A DNA stretch of 42,045 nt from Prevotella sp. UBA2746 (GTDB lineage: Bacteria > Bacteroidota > Bacteroidia > Bacteroidales > Bacteroidaceae). The notes beneath the pieces are model-generated. The model was not told the DNA's origin. It did not search any database and saw nothing but the letters and a program-made list of their open reading frames with translations. Below are positions 7,460 through 14,204 of the stretch, one piece after another. The translations under genes and the position numbers were made by a program. Location: assembly GCA_002353555.1 (NCBI GenBank), contig DEJO01000025.1, positions 43,934 through 85,978 of the forward strand, given 5' to 3'. Each line of letters begins with the position of its first letter. Position 1 is the stretch's first letter.

Positions 7460-7587
7460 ACAGCGTAAGCATTCTTAGAAGTACACGTTGTAGCAGTTGT
7501 AGTTTGTTCGTACCTTTTCCCTCGCAATAGTGCAACAACTACAAATGTTATAGTATCACAACCTGTAGTTTATTGAATGCTTACTGT
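7460..7587. repeat. MITE-like long imperfect hairpin
   Basis: The ends are ACAGCGTAAGCATTC (7460-7474) and GAATGCTTACTGT (7575-7587), inverted with a 2-base bulge. The interior continues to pair imperfectly, for example the block near GTACACGTTGT with ACAACCTGTAG, and TTGTAGTT with AACTACAA. The whole 128-bp unit could fold into one hairpin and has no coding capacity. It could be a MITE or a structured RNA. No clear target-site duplication was found. Confidence 0.5.
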
Positions 7588-7727
7588 ATACTTGTTGCTG
7601 GCAATATACACCTGACTTCGGCGGTTTTAACATTACCGAAGGTGTGATTCACCTGCGAATATGGATTTGCAAACTCTTTCCTCCGTGTTTTTTATATAAA
7701 AAGTATGGTATTTTCATTCGAAAACAT

Positions 7728-7735
7728 TACTTTTG
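7728..7735 (+). promoter_or_regulatory. -7 element upstream of the antirepressor fragment
   Basis: TACTTTTG matches TAnnTTTG and lies about 90 bases before the ATG at 7822. The -33 position (ATGG) is poor. 7588-7727 contains two small inverted repeats (CTTCGG/CCGAAG and AGGTG/CACCT) and nothing else recognisable. Confidence 0.35.
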
Positions 7736-7821
7736 CAAAATAATCGTCCGTTCCTTATCCCGTTTCAGTATCATGTTAACCAAGAAGGAATTGTATTATA
7801 GAATAGGAAAAACGTTGACTT

Positions 7822-8040
7822 ATGGCAAAACATAACCAGATTAGACTCTTTGAAGAGAAAAACGTCAGAGCAGTCTATGACGATGTAGAAGAGAAGTGGT
7901 ATTGGAACAAACTGAAAGAGCGGTTAAAAAAGGAAGGAAATGAGTCGGTGACAAATTGTCACCAACTGAAATTGCAGGCAGCAGATGGTAAGAAGTATAA
8001 AACGGATGTTGCTGATACTGTCGGTCTAAAAAGTCTTTGA
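7822..8040 (+). pseudogene. Remnant of a BRO/DinD-type phage antirepressor-like gene
   Basis: 72 codons. The start NQIRLFEEKNVRAVYDD, then EEKWY, then LKERLKKEGNESVTNCHQLK and ADGKKYKTDVADT match the N-terminal BRO/DinD-type domain seen in many Bacteroidota chromosomes. Two things are missing compared with what I recall of the family. The segment usually found between EKWY and the WxxLKxRLKKEG block (about 20 residues, with SVVDVIAVLT-like sequence) is absent. The protein also stops right after VADT, where full-length members continue for well over 100 residues. It is therefore an internally deleted and 3'-truncated copy, probably non-functional. It sits in an accessory region rich in other broken genes. 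Confidence 0.6.
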
Positions 8041-8087
8041 ATAACTTTGTGGGGTATGATATGAACCTATACTAATACAAAGAGCGT

Positions 8088-8474
8088 ATGGATATTGAGA
8101 AGATGACGGGCGGGCTGTTCTACAGCTCAGGCACGGGTGGACATTGGGTGATACAGTGTAAGGATGCAGAGTGGCAGGTGATTTACGACTGGGTGCAGAA
8201 GCTGGATCACTATCCTTATTCCGTGGAGGTCAGGGTGCCTGTTAAGCGGGAGGACTTCCGTCTGATTAGTGGCAAGTATGACTTGATAGAACATGCGATA
8301 GAGCGTGGTTATCTGTCGATGGATGCGCACACACGCTTGGATGATGCCATTGATCTGATGACGAATCTGGAGTGGGACTACGGCGATGCTGACGGATTTG
8401 GTATGGAGGTGACGAACCTGTGGGCAACGATAGACCGTAACGGGCACTTCGTGAAACCGTTCCATGCAGGATAG
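8088..8474 (+). CDS. Hypothetical protein, 128 aa, no recognised family
   Basis: A small acidic, Trp- and Tyr-rich cytoplasmic protein with no signal peptide or membrane segment. It begins MDIEKMTGGLFYSSGTGGHWV and ends WATIDRNGHFVKPFHAG. It has no cysteine cluster or catalytic motif that I recognise; its only cysteine is near residue 24. A weak -7 element, TAACTTTG, is at 8042-8049. Codon use looks like a real gene, and the frame is uninterrupted between a pseudogene and a well-marked promoter (8504), which favours a genuine short gene. It could be an immunity-type or phage-derived protein from its context, but nothing in the sequence shows that. Confidence 0.55.
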   Translation: MDIEKMTGGLFYSSGTGGHWVIQCKDAEWQVIYDWVQKLDHYPYSVEVRVPVKREDFRLISGKYDLIEHAIERGYLSMDAHTRLDDAIDLMTNLEWDYGDADGFGMEVTNLWATIDRNGHFVKPFHAG

Positions 8475-8503
8475 GGATTTTTACCCGTTTTTTGCCGTTT
8501 CTC

Positions 8504-8534
8504 TTGTTGGACTAATGGAAAAGGAGTATCTTTG
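8504..8534 (+). promoter_or_regulatory. Promoter of the 8566-9072 gene
   Basis: TTG at 8504-8506, 20 bases, TATCTTTG at 8527-8534, then a leader of about 25 bases to the ATG at 8566. The first part of this promoter block (CTCTTGTTGGA plus TAATGGAAAA) recurs, slightly changed, at 10167-10188 in front of the truncated second copy of the gene end. Confidence 0.65.
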
Positions 8535-8565
8535 GAGCATGATATTAACCTAAACCATATATGAT

Positions 8566-9072
8566 ATGAAGATGAAGCGTTTTGTAATATTGAGTTTGCT
8601 CGCTGTTCTGATGAGCTTGCCTTCGGATGCCGCAACGCGGGATCAGGTGTTGAAACAGTTTTGTGGGAGTTATTCCTATGTAGCCCCTGGTGAAACGAAA
8701 ACGAGTATAACATGGGTGTATCACTTGAAACTGGACCCTGTCAATTCATCGTGCAGATGGGTGGAAGACGGATTTGTGTTTATCGAGAATGCCAAGGGTT
8801 GGTGTGGCACGGTGATGATGGGAGCTGAAGCGTGGGAGGTGACCAGCTTCCAGTTGCATAACAGTCTGAAGTATGCCATCGTCACGATGGAGCAGGTGGA
8901 CCAAATCTTTTTGGATGGTCCTGCCCACAAGAAACACCTCTGCACGTTGAAGTTGACGCTCGACAACTTCAGCAACATCCGCATGTCGTTTGTTAAAGGA
9001 AATAGTGCTCCGGCTGTGCTGTGCGACAGCAGAGGCAGATATACCAAAACGGCTAAGTTCGTAAGAGATTAG
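8566..9072 (+). CDS. Secreted hypothetical protein, 168 aa
   Basis: It begins MKMKRFVILSLLAVLMSLPSDA, a Sec signal peptide with cleavage expected after SDA (start at 8566; an in-frame ATG at 8572 is possible). The mature part of about 145 residues has four cysteines and beta-rich-looking sequence, with GWCGTVMMGAEAWEV in the middle and a basic tail SRGRYTKTAKFVRD. No family was recognised. A strong promoter lies just upstream. The last 17 codons, and part of the promoter, are repeated at 10165-10240 on the far side of the convergent glycosyltransferase gene. The three base differences in the repeated tail are all synonymous, so a second working copy once existed. Confidence 0.7.
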   Translation: MKMKRFVILSLLAVLMSLPSDAATRDQVLKQFCGSYSYVAPGETKTSITWVYHLKLDPVNSSCRWVEDGFVFIENAKGWCGTVMMGAEAWEVTSFQLHNSLKYAIVTMEQVDQIFLDGPAHKKHLCTLKLTLDNFSNIRMSFVKGNSAPAVLCDSRGRYTKTAKFVRD

Positions 9073-9118
9073 GCTATTTACAGCACATCCCCCGAAAGAA
9101 ATCGGCATTGAAATGGGC

Positions 9119-10102
9119 TCAACGTACCATTCCCCATATCTGGGGGAGGGAGTAAAGCAGAAGGCGCAGACTGATCCACCAGCGTCCCAGAGGGCTGATG
9201 CGTGAATGCTGAATGCGCGAGAGCGTGTCTTTCACGGCTTTCCATTTCGATGGGTATATCTCATCGGCAAGGCGCAGATAACGACGGTAGAGCGCGCGGT
9301 CGTAGCGGAACATGCGGTAATAGAAGAAGGCAAAGGGCCAGTGCTTCAGCTGTAGGTCTTGCGAGCGCAGGTATTTCTGCACACGGAAATACACCTCAGC
9401 CCTCTTCTCCAGTTCACCAGGCTTTTTCGCAAAATGGTCTGTCAGCGAGTCCGATCGTCTCGTGACCACATAGAGCGTCTCTGCCGACACCTCGACACGC
9501 TTAGCCTCACACCCCACATGGGCAGAGAAATGATAGTCGTTGGAGAATGGTACCTCGTCGAACCTGATGCCGTGCTTCCTGACCAGTTCCATGCGCATCA
9601 TCTTGCACCAAACGACTTCCAGCAGCGCCCTCACGGGGGCTTCGTCGCCGTCGGCAAGAAACTGGTCGATAATCTTGTTGATATATCCGCTACGGTGTGC
9701 TGCCTTCGTGATGTTGTCGGAATATACCGTTCTCATTTTGAAGGCTATCAGGTCGGCTTCTGAATTTTTGTATCTGTCGAGAATCTCGCCCACGTTCTCA
9801 GCGAAAAAGTCGTCGGCATCGGCAAACAGGAGCCATTCGCCCCTGACCCTTTCCAGTCCGATGTTGCGTGCATAGCCGGCTCCTTTTCCCTCTTTCGTGC
9901 GCACAAACTCCACACCCTTCCTGCTCAGTTCCGGCACGCGCTCTATGTAGGTGTCAGCATCCGTACTGTTGTCGTCCACCACAATCACCTGTATGTCGTC
10001 GCGCTCAGGAATGGAACGCAGGCAGCGTCCCAACAGTTCTGGTATGTTGTGATGAGGAATGATGATGCTGAAAACGATTCCTTTCTCCATAGTTGTTGTC
10101 AT
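9119..10102 (-). CDS. Family 2 (GT-A) glycosyltransferase
   Basis: A 327-residue GT2 enzyme that would transfer a sugar from a nucleotide-sugar donor during surface polysaccharide or glycolipid synthesis. The N-terminal GT-A fold is clear: FSIIIPHHNIPELLGRCLRS, QVIVVDDNSTD, then the metal-binding DxD in FADADDFF near residue 95. A C-terminal part rich in Arg and Trp follows, without a clear membrane helix. The start is the ATG at 10102; a second in-frame ATG at 10090 is also possible. A -7 element is at 10120-10127. The gene stands alone, facing the 8566 gene, and is flanked by that gene and by a remnant of its 3' end, which suggests that it came in as an insertion. Donor and acceptor are unknown. 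Confidence 0.85.
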   Translation of the reverse strand: MTTTMEKGIVFSIIIPHHNIPELLGRCLRSIPERDDIQVIVVDDNSTDADTYIERVPELSRKGVEFVRTKEGKGAGYARNIGLERVRGEWLLFADADDFFAENVGEILDRYKNSEADLIAFKMRTVYSDNITKAAHRSGYINKIIDQFLADGDEAPVRALLEVVWCKMMRMELVRKHGIRFDEVPFSNDYHFSAHVGCEAKRVEVSAETLYVVTRRSDSLTDHFAKKPGELEKRAEVYFRVQKYLRSQDLQLKHWPFAFFYYRMFRYDRALYRRYLRLADEIYPSKWKAVKDTLSRIQHSRISPLGRWWISLRLLLYSLPQIWGMVR

Positions 10103-10119
10103 TTTCTAAATAACGACTG

Positions 10120-10127
10120 CAAAGATA
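10120..10127 (-). promoter_or_regulatory. -7 element for the glycosyltransferase gene
   Basis: On the minus strand this reads TATCTTTG, placing the transcription start near 10116, about 14 bases before the ATG at 10102. No good -33 element is visible at the usual distance, so the promoter is supported by the -7 box only. Confidence 0.4.
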
Positions 10128-10164
10128 CGCTTTTTGTTGGAATGTTATAGCTTTTCGCAGGATA

Positions 10165-10240
10165 TTCTCTTGTTGGAACAATGGAAAAATGCGACAGCAG
10201 AGGCAGATATACAAAAACCGCTAAGTTTGTAAGAGATTAG
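10165..10240 (+). pseudogene. Deleted second copy of the 8566-9072 gene (promoter scrap + 3' tail)
   Basis: 10165-10188 matches the promoter start of the 8566 gene (TTCTCTTGTTGGA, then AATGGAAAA). It is fused directly to 10190-10240, which matches the last 51 bases of that gene (9022-9072) at 48 of 51 positions. The three differences (ACC/ACA, ACG/ACC, TTC/TTT) are all synonymous. Nearly the whole coding region and the -7 box are missing, so this is an internal-deletion scar of a diverged paralogue. Confidence 0.85.
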
Positions 10241-10280
10241 AATAGGGTGGGCATTCATATCGTTTTTTTTTGAGAAAAAA

Positions 10281-10360
10281 CCTCACTTCCTCACTTTTCC
10301 TTCGGAAAGCTTTTGCCTGTCGGGGGGGGCGGCGAGTGAGGAAACGGTGAGGAAGTGAGG
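10281..10360 (-). terminator. Hairpin terminator downstream of the VirE gene
   Basis: CCTCACTTCCTCAC (10281-10294) pairs perfectly with GTGAGGAAGTGAGG (10347-10360). On the minus strand the stem is followed by TTTTTTCTC, as expected for a Rho-independent terminator of the VirE gene that ends at 10386. A smaller TTTCC/GGAAA hairpin and a run of eight G lie in the loop. The same 14-mer occurs, also as a hairpin, at the other side of the cassette (12976-13055). Confidence 0.6.
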
Positions 10361-10385
10361 AAATTTTTGTTAGGAGGGTTCTTTT

Positions 10386-12242
10386 TCACATTTTTTTGCG
10401 CACCAGATACTTCGTTCCTTGGTTGCTGCCCTTGTGCTGAAGTCCGTCAAGGTTCATGAGCCATCTGCCGAAGGAGCGGATATTGGTGTTGCTGATGCTG
10501 CTGCCCGCCACCTTCTTGATGTGGCTGAAGATGGCTGTGGCGGTGAGGTATTCGCCGCTGGTTTCTTCTTCGGCGATGTCGAAGCGTTCGAAGAAGAACT
10601 GTTCGATGGGTTGCTGCATCTGGAACTTGCGGTTGTTCTGCATGATGAGCTCGGTCTGCTGGGCATCAAACCAGTAGGGTTCGCCGTTGAGGATGGCGTT
10701 GTATGCCTGTGCGTAGAGCTGTTCGTGGTTGATGTGCCTGCTGACCTTGATGGGTCCTGTGAGTTCTATGCCGATGAAGCGTCGGCTTCCTGACGGGTCG
10801 GCGAGGATGTCGGTCATGTTGGCTGTGGCGATGAACGAAGCCAGCCGTGGGAACACCTCCACATGTTTGCCGTAAGGGCGCTTCACTTTCACGTTGGCAA
10901 GTTGGATGACGTTTTTCAGAAATCCTTCCTGCACCTTTGGGGTGATGGCGTTGAACTCGTCGAGGTTGATGAGCAGGAACTGGCTCATGGCCTGCAAGAC
11001 GGCTTTCTTGTCGGAGAGCATCAGGCTGTCGTTGTATCCCCATTGCAATTCGTTGGGAATCAGCGATTTGCAGAATGTTGATTTGTTGTATCCTTGTCTT
11101 GATATGAGCAGCGGCACCGTGCTGTTTCCGTAAGTCTTGCTGCGTCCGAGCCATTGTGCCACCATGCCGAGGAACCAGGTGTAGAACCAGTCAGCCCATT
11201 GCGGTGAGTCGGTGGGCACTCTTCTTGCCATGTCGCGTATATGGTCTTTGCCGTCCCAGCGGGTGTGGACGCGCCAGAGGTATTCTTCTACGGGATTGTA
11301 GTTTTTTATCATCTTCGACATCACGAACCTGTTGATGTCCTTGTCCCACACGTCGAGTCCTGCCAGCCGTGCTTCCATGGCGAAGCTGTTTTTCGTGCGG
11401 TCGTCAACGGGTGCGAATTTGGCCAGCGACTCCTTTGCCCGGTATTCCGTATAGCCCATGATGGTGTTGTAGCGCAGTTCGTAGTGCTGGTTCATGAAGG
11501 CTACCAGGTCTCGCGTGCCCTTGCTCACGCGTTCGTTGCTTTCCGGTGCCGGTGCCGATGTCGTGGTGTTGCCGGCAGCTGTCGTGGCAGGCATTTCTCT
11601 TTCGGGCACCTTCATGCCGATGGCCTTCTCGTTGAAGAACGGGTCGGGGTCGAAGGTCATGCGGAAGCTAAAGGCATCGGTGGCTGTTGTCTCCGCCGGT
11701 ATGACGCTTCCGCTCGTGTCGCGTTCGGTGACGGGGTGGGGCAGAATGGCGTTGTAGATGTTGGTTGCCATGCTGTAGGCACGTCGATAGAAGTCGCTTG
11801 CCTCGTCCTCCGTCTGCGGCACCTCTCCGTTGTACCTTGTGGCGAGAACAAGAATCTTGACACTTTTCCCGCTGGAACCTTCGAAGGCTGCCAGGGTCAT
11901 CGGCATGCTCTGCGCGAGCAGCTTTATTTCCCTAATCTGATTGTCTGTCTTCAGCTTGTTGATGCTGAGGAGGATGATGCCGTTAAAGTTTTTCGGCGTA
12001 TAGCTGTCGCCGTCGCCCCTTCCCATCTCTACTGTCGGATAGATGCGCGGCAGCTTGTGCATGTCGTGAAACTGATAGTACGGCTGGTCGGCATTATAGC
12101 GGATGAACCGTCGCAGTTCCTGGACGGTTTGCTCCTTCGTATCGTGCCGGATACGCTCTATGAATCGTTGAAGACTCATGGTGCGCATGTGCTGTAGGTT
12201 GGATTGGTCTGTACGGATAAATGTAAATTTCATGCTGTTCAT
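10386..12242 (-). CDS. VirE / DUF3874-type P-loop protein
   Basis: 618 residues from MNSMKFTFIR at 12242. A longer frame from 12398 runs through tandem repeats and shows no homology, so it was not chosen. The layout matches Bacteroidota VirE proteins: an N-terminal BT4734-type domain, a central VirE-like ATPase with LISRQGYNKSTFCKSL as P-loop, LLINLDEFNAIT as Walker B and DPSGSRRFIGIELTG as the conserved arginine region, then a C-terminal winged-helix-like DUF3874 part. The P-loop is atypical: Asn replaces the Gly before Lys-Ser-Thr. The family is related to primase-associated helicases of phages and mobile elements. Upstream on the same strand lies a DUF6078-like gene, and between them is a 22-bp repeat array. 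Function is inferred only as DNA-related ATPase. Confidence 0.8.
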   Translation of the reverse strand: MNSMKFTFIRTDQSNLQHMRTMSLQRFIERIRHDTKEQTVQELRRFIRYNADQPYYQFHDMHKLPRIYPTVEMGRGDGDSYTPKNFNGIILLSINKLKTDNQIREIKLLAQSMPMTLAAFEGSSGKSVKILVLATRYNGEVPQTEDEASDFYRRAYSMATNIYNAILPHPVTERDTSGSVIPAETTATDAFSFRMTFDPDPFFNEKAIGMKVPEREMPATTAAGNTTTSAPAPESNERVSKGTRDLVAFMNQHYELRYNTIMGYTEYRAKESLAKFAPVDDRTKNSFAMEARLAGLDVWDKDINRFVMSKMIKNYNPVEEYLWRVHTRWDGKDHIRDMARRVPTDSPQWADWFYTWFLGMVAQWLGRSKTYGNSTVPLLISRQGYNKSTFCKSLIPNELQWGYNDSLMLSDKKAVLQAMSQFLLINLDEFNAITPKVQEGFLKNVIQLANVKVKRPYGKHVEVFPRLASFIATANMTDILADPSGSRRFIGIELTGPIKVSRHINHEQLYAQAYNAILNGEPYWFDAQQTELIMQNNRKFQMQQPIEQFFFERFDIAEEETSGEYLTATAIFSHIKKVAGSSISNTNIRSFGRWLMNLDGLQHKGSNQGTKYLVRKKM

Positions 12243-12278
12243 ATTGTTAATCTTTTTTTTCTGGTATGTGGTAAACGC

Positions 12279-12371
12279 TGTCCGACTATGCCGATTATGT
12301 TGTCCGGCTATGTCGTTCACTTTGTCCGAATACTTCGTTCGTTTTGTCCGTAGGCTCCGGACAAGTTGTCC
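12279..12371. repeat. TTTGTCC-type tandem array between the cassette genes
   Basis: TGTCC starts at 12279, 12301, 12323, 12345 and 12367, exactly 22 bp apart. On the minus strand the unit begins GGACAAAACGAACGAAG. The rightmost unit forms the palindrome GGACAAGTTGTCC (12359-12371). The array fills most of the 155-base gap between the DUF6078-like gene and the VirE start, so it lies in the promoter or leader of the VirE gene. It is the same family as the array at 7256-7348. Confidence 0.8.
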
Positions 12372-12397
12372 CAGGTTGTCGGATGCCTTTGGGACCA

Positions 12398-12856
12398 TTA
12401 GAATGGGAAGACAAGATGCTCCTCGTAATGGTCGAATTCGGGTTCTCTGTCGTATCCGTACCTGCGAAAAATGTTTGCAATCTTCTGTTGCTGCACCTCA
12501 GAGAGCATCCGTTCCCCGTTGTTGTAGCGGTAGTAGTTGGAGCGTCCGCGTAGCGAATGGGTGATTTCGTCCTTGATGTCGGCGTAGTGAATCTTCAGCA
12601 CCTGGTCGTAGAGGTGGGAGAAGCCCCACGCCATGCGCTCCTTCTTCAGCGCGGCATACAGCTTGCAGCTGCCGTCGCGGTAGGCAAGGGGAGTCACGCA
12701 CATCGCCTTCAGGTTCTCCTTTGGTGCTTCGCTCTCTGCCAGTTCGCCTGCGATGCGGCGCAAGCAATCCTCATGCTGCGCACAGTTGTCGTTGAAACAA
12801 ATAGCCCATCCGTTGGGCACGTCTTTGAAATGGATGTTATATAGGTTTGTCTTCAT
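12398..12856 (-). CDS. DUF6078-like small protein with N-terminal cysteine cluster
   Basis: 152 residues, cytoplasmic. Near the N-terminus WAICFNDNCAQHEDCLRR shows a C-x4-C-x5-C cluster that could bind metal. The middle contains MCVTPLAYRDGSCKLYAAL. The C-terminal half, from KIHYADIKDEITHSLRG to KIANIFRRYGYDREPEF, is helical and basic and could bind nucleic acid. I place it with the Bacteroidota family annotated as DUF6078 by the cysteine pattern, from memory. It precedes the VirE gene on the same strand and has its own promoter at 12906-12936. The pair is bracketed by hairpins with the same 14-mer. Function is unknown; the pairing suggests one unit. Confidence 0.65.
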   Translation of the reverse strand: MKTNLYNIHFKDVPNGWAICFNDNCAQHEDCLRRIAGELAESEAPKENLKAMCVTPLAYRDGSCKLYAALKKERMAWGFSHLYDQVLKIHYADIKDEITHSLRGRSNYYRYNNGERMLSEVQQQKIANIFRRYGYDREPEFDHYEEHLVFPF

Positions 12857-12905
12857 ATAAAAAAGGTTTTGAAAAGTGACTAATATATGTCTGATCTTGC
12901 CCCTA

Positions 12906-12936
12906 CAAAGATACTAAAATTGTAACAAAAATGCAA
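12906..12936 (-). promoter_or_regulatory. Promoter of the DUF6078-like gene
   Basis: On the minus strand this reads TTG, 20 bases, TATCTTTG (-7 box at 12906-12913, -33 box at 12934-12936). Transcription should start near 12902, about 45 bases before the ATG at 12856. Confidence 0.65.
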
Positions 12937-12975
12937 GTAAAAACGTGTTAAAATTAGCCGATTCGTCAATTATTT

Positions 12976-13055
12976 CCTCACTTCCTCACTATTTCCTCAC
13001 TTCCTGAAATGACCATAATGACTACAGTTGTGAGCTATTGAGTGAGGAAGTGAGG
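12976..13055. repeat. Hairpin with the same 14-mer as the other side of the VirE cassette
   Basis: CCTCACTTCCTCACT (12976-12990) pairs perfectly with AGTGAGGAAGTGAGG (13041-13055). A second partial unit, CCTCACTTCCT, lies at 12995-13005. The motif block TTTCCTCACTTCCTCAC also occurs, in inverted orientation, on the other side of the VirE/DUF6078 pair (10347-10363). The rest of 12857-13307 holds promoters for both flanking genes and, at 13183-13203, a short match to the AAA ATPase tail at 14175-14191 (TGGTTTAAGCGAAA). Confidence 0.65.
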
Positions 13056-13247
13056 TTAAAAACGAAAAATATAAACTTTATGTATGATGTGTTATCTCCA
13101 ATTCTCCTTCACCATATTTCTAAAAACACAGGCTCCGCATGCCCCTTCCTATATGTCATCATCAACGCTCTGGCTCGCATGAATTTGGTTTAAGCGAAAC
13201 TGATGAAAGAAATACAATTTCATATTGCAAATTATTCTCTGATTATC

Positions 13248-13278
13248 TTGTTGTTTTGAAATTAATTTCCTATATTTG
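13248..13278 (+). promoter_or_regulatory. Promoter of the zinc-ribbon secreted protein
   Basis: TTG at 13248-13250, 20 bases, TATATTTG at 13271-13278, about 30 bases before the ATG at 13308. Confidence 0.55.
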
Positions 13279-13307
13279 GGGCATCAACTAACCAATACCT
13301 AAACATT

Positions 13308-13691
13308 ATGGAAAAGCAAAGTAATTTCAAGTGGTTTGCATTGTTGCTCCTCCTTTTTATTTCCTTGGGAGTTAAAGCCCAAATTCCGCAGACGCCGCAG
13401 GATATTATTAACATGGGCATAAATGCACTTCAGAACATGAAGTTTGATTTCTCCAACATTGAACAAAGTGCTCCACAGCAACAGTACCAACAGTACCAAC
13501 AGCCGCAGCAGCAAAAGCAGCCTCATCAATGTCGTGTCTGCAAAGGAACGGGAAAGAAAGAAGTCTATACACCCACATATACAGACCTTGACTTGAAGAA
13601 TAAGTGGTGTGGATATTGTGGAAGGGAAGTCCTCAATCCTCATAACCATGTTACTTGTGATGCCTGCCAAAACGGGTATGTGTATTATTAG
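13308..13691 (+). CDS. Small secreted DnaJ-type zinc-ribbon protein
   Basis: 127 residues. The signal peptide ends near GVKA-QIP. A Gln-rich linker follows (QQQYQQYQQPQQQKQ), then a cysteine module: CRVCKGTGKK, CGYCG and CDACQNGYVYY. The CxxCxGxG and CxxC spacing is that of DnaJ-type zinc fingers, but here it is on an exported protein. Function is not known; structural zinc binding is likely from the pattern. It has its own promoter. The last 17 codons are repeated at 25152-25202, 11.5 kb away, with 9 synonymous and 2 amino-acid changes, showing that the genome once held a second family member. Confidence 0.7.
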   Translation: MEKQSNFKWFALLLLLFISLGVKAQIPQTPQDIINMGINALQNMKFDFSNIEQSAPQQQYQQYQQPQQQKQPHQCRVCKGTGKKEVYTPTYTDLDLKNKWCGYCGREVLNPHNHVTCDACQNGYVYY

Positions 13692-13823
13692 AGCTGAAAT
13701 GCCTATTTTTTCAAAACAACTGTGGAAGACAGGATTTGGTGATGGAATGAGCCTGAATAGGGTTAGGCATAATGCCCGGTTGCAACTCCTCTGACAATGG
13801 TTTTTCATAGGGAACTCCTATCT

Positions 13824-13858
13824 GGTACACAAAATTGTGGTCCACAAATTTGTGTACC
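13824..13858. repeat. 35-bp near-perfect palindrome at the AAA-gene breakpoint
   Basis: GGTACACAAAATTGTGG (13824-13840), one central base, CCACAAATTTGTGTACC (13842-13858): 16 of 17 positions pair. It ends just five bases before the first codon clearly homologous to the AAA ATPase tail, so it may mark a recombination end. 13692-13823 shows nothing recognisable. Confidence 0.6.
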
Positions 13859-13862
13859 GCAA

Positions 13863-14198
13863 TTGTCATGGAATGTGCTGGCAGAGACTGATCACGTCAG
13901 TACCGAGGAGGATTTCAATCGTGGAGTTGATGCGTTGCTGGCTCAATGCTCTGGACTCTTCGAAGAATAATTGAAAGGGTTGACCGGTTTCCAGATGAAT
14001 TTTATTCGTGCCTTGTGTGATGGCGTGACGACAGATTTTGGCAGTAAGGCTATCCTTGAAACATATCATCTGGGTAGTAAGTCGAATGTTTCGCGTATCA
14101 AATTAGCTCTACAAAATAAGGAAATGATTGATATAGTGAAAGACAAAGTCTACCTGGAAGATCCTGTATTCAAAATCTGGTTTAAGCGAAATACATGA
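13863..14198 (+). pseudogene. C-terminal fragment of an AAA ATPase (archaeal-ATPase/DUF234 type)
   Basis: In frame, LSWNVLAETDHVSTEEDF is followed by ALLAQCSGLFEE, a TAA stop at 13968, then LKGLTGFQMNFIRAL, GSKAILETYHLGSKSNVSR and EDPVFKIWFKRNT. This is the C-terminal winged-helix part of a Bacteroidota ATP-binding protein family. The P-loop domain is missing, the frame starts without an initiation codon beside a 35-bp palindrome, and one in-frame nonsense codon interrupts it. Clearly broken. The short match at 13183-13203 may be another scrap of the same family. Confidence 0.7.
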
Positions 14199-14204
14199 GA
14201 CAAA

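Noticed and set aside
7644..7835. 63-codon frame overlapping the antirepressor fragment
   Set aside because: It starts inside AT-rich DNA upstream of the -7 element and overlaps the better-supported frame at 7822. No family resemblance.
12243..12398. N-terminal extension of the VirE frame
   Set aside because: It is read through the 22-bp repeat array, has no homology to VirE proteins, and a good start (MNSMKFTFIR) exists at 12242.
13183..13203. Scrap of the AAA ATPase tail (ATT TGG TTT AAG CGA AAC TGA)
   Set aside because: It matches 14175-14191 at 16 of 17 bases and would be another 3' tail remnant, but it is too short to separate from chance, so it is not listed as a feature.
13609..13794. 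Plus-strand frame after the zinc-ribbon gene
   Set aside because: It overlaps that gene in another frame, and the part after 13691 has no recognisable sequence.
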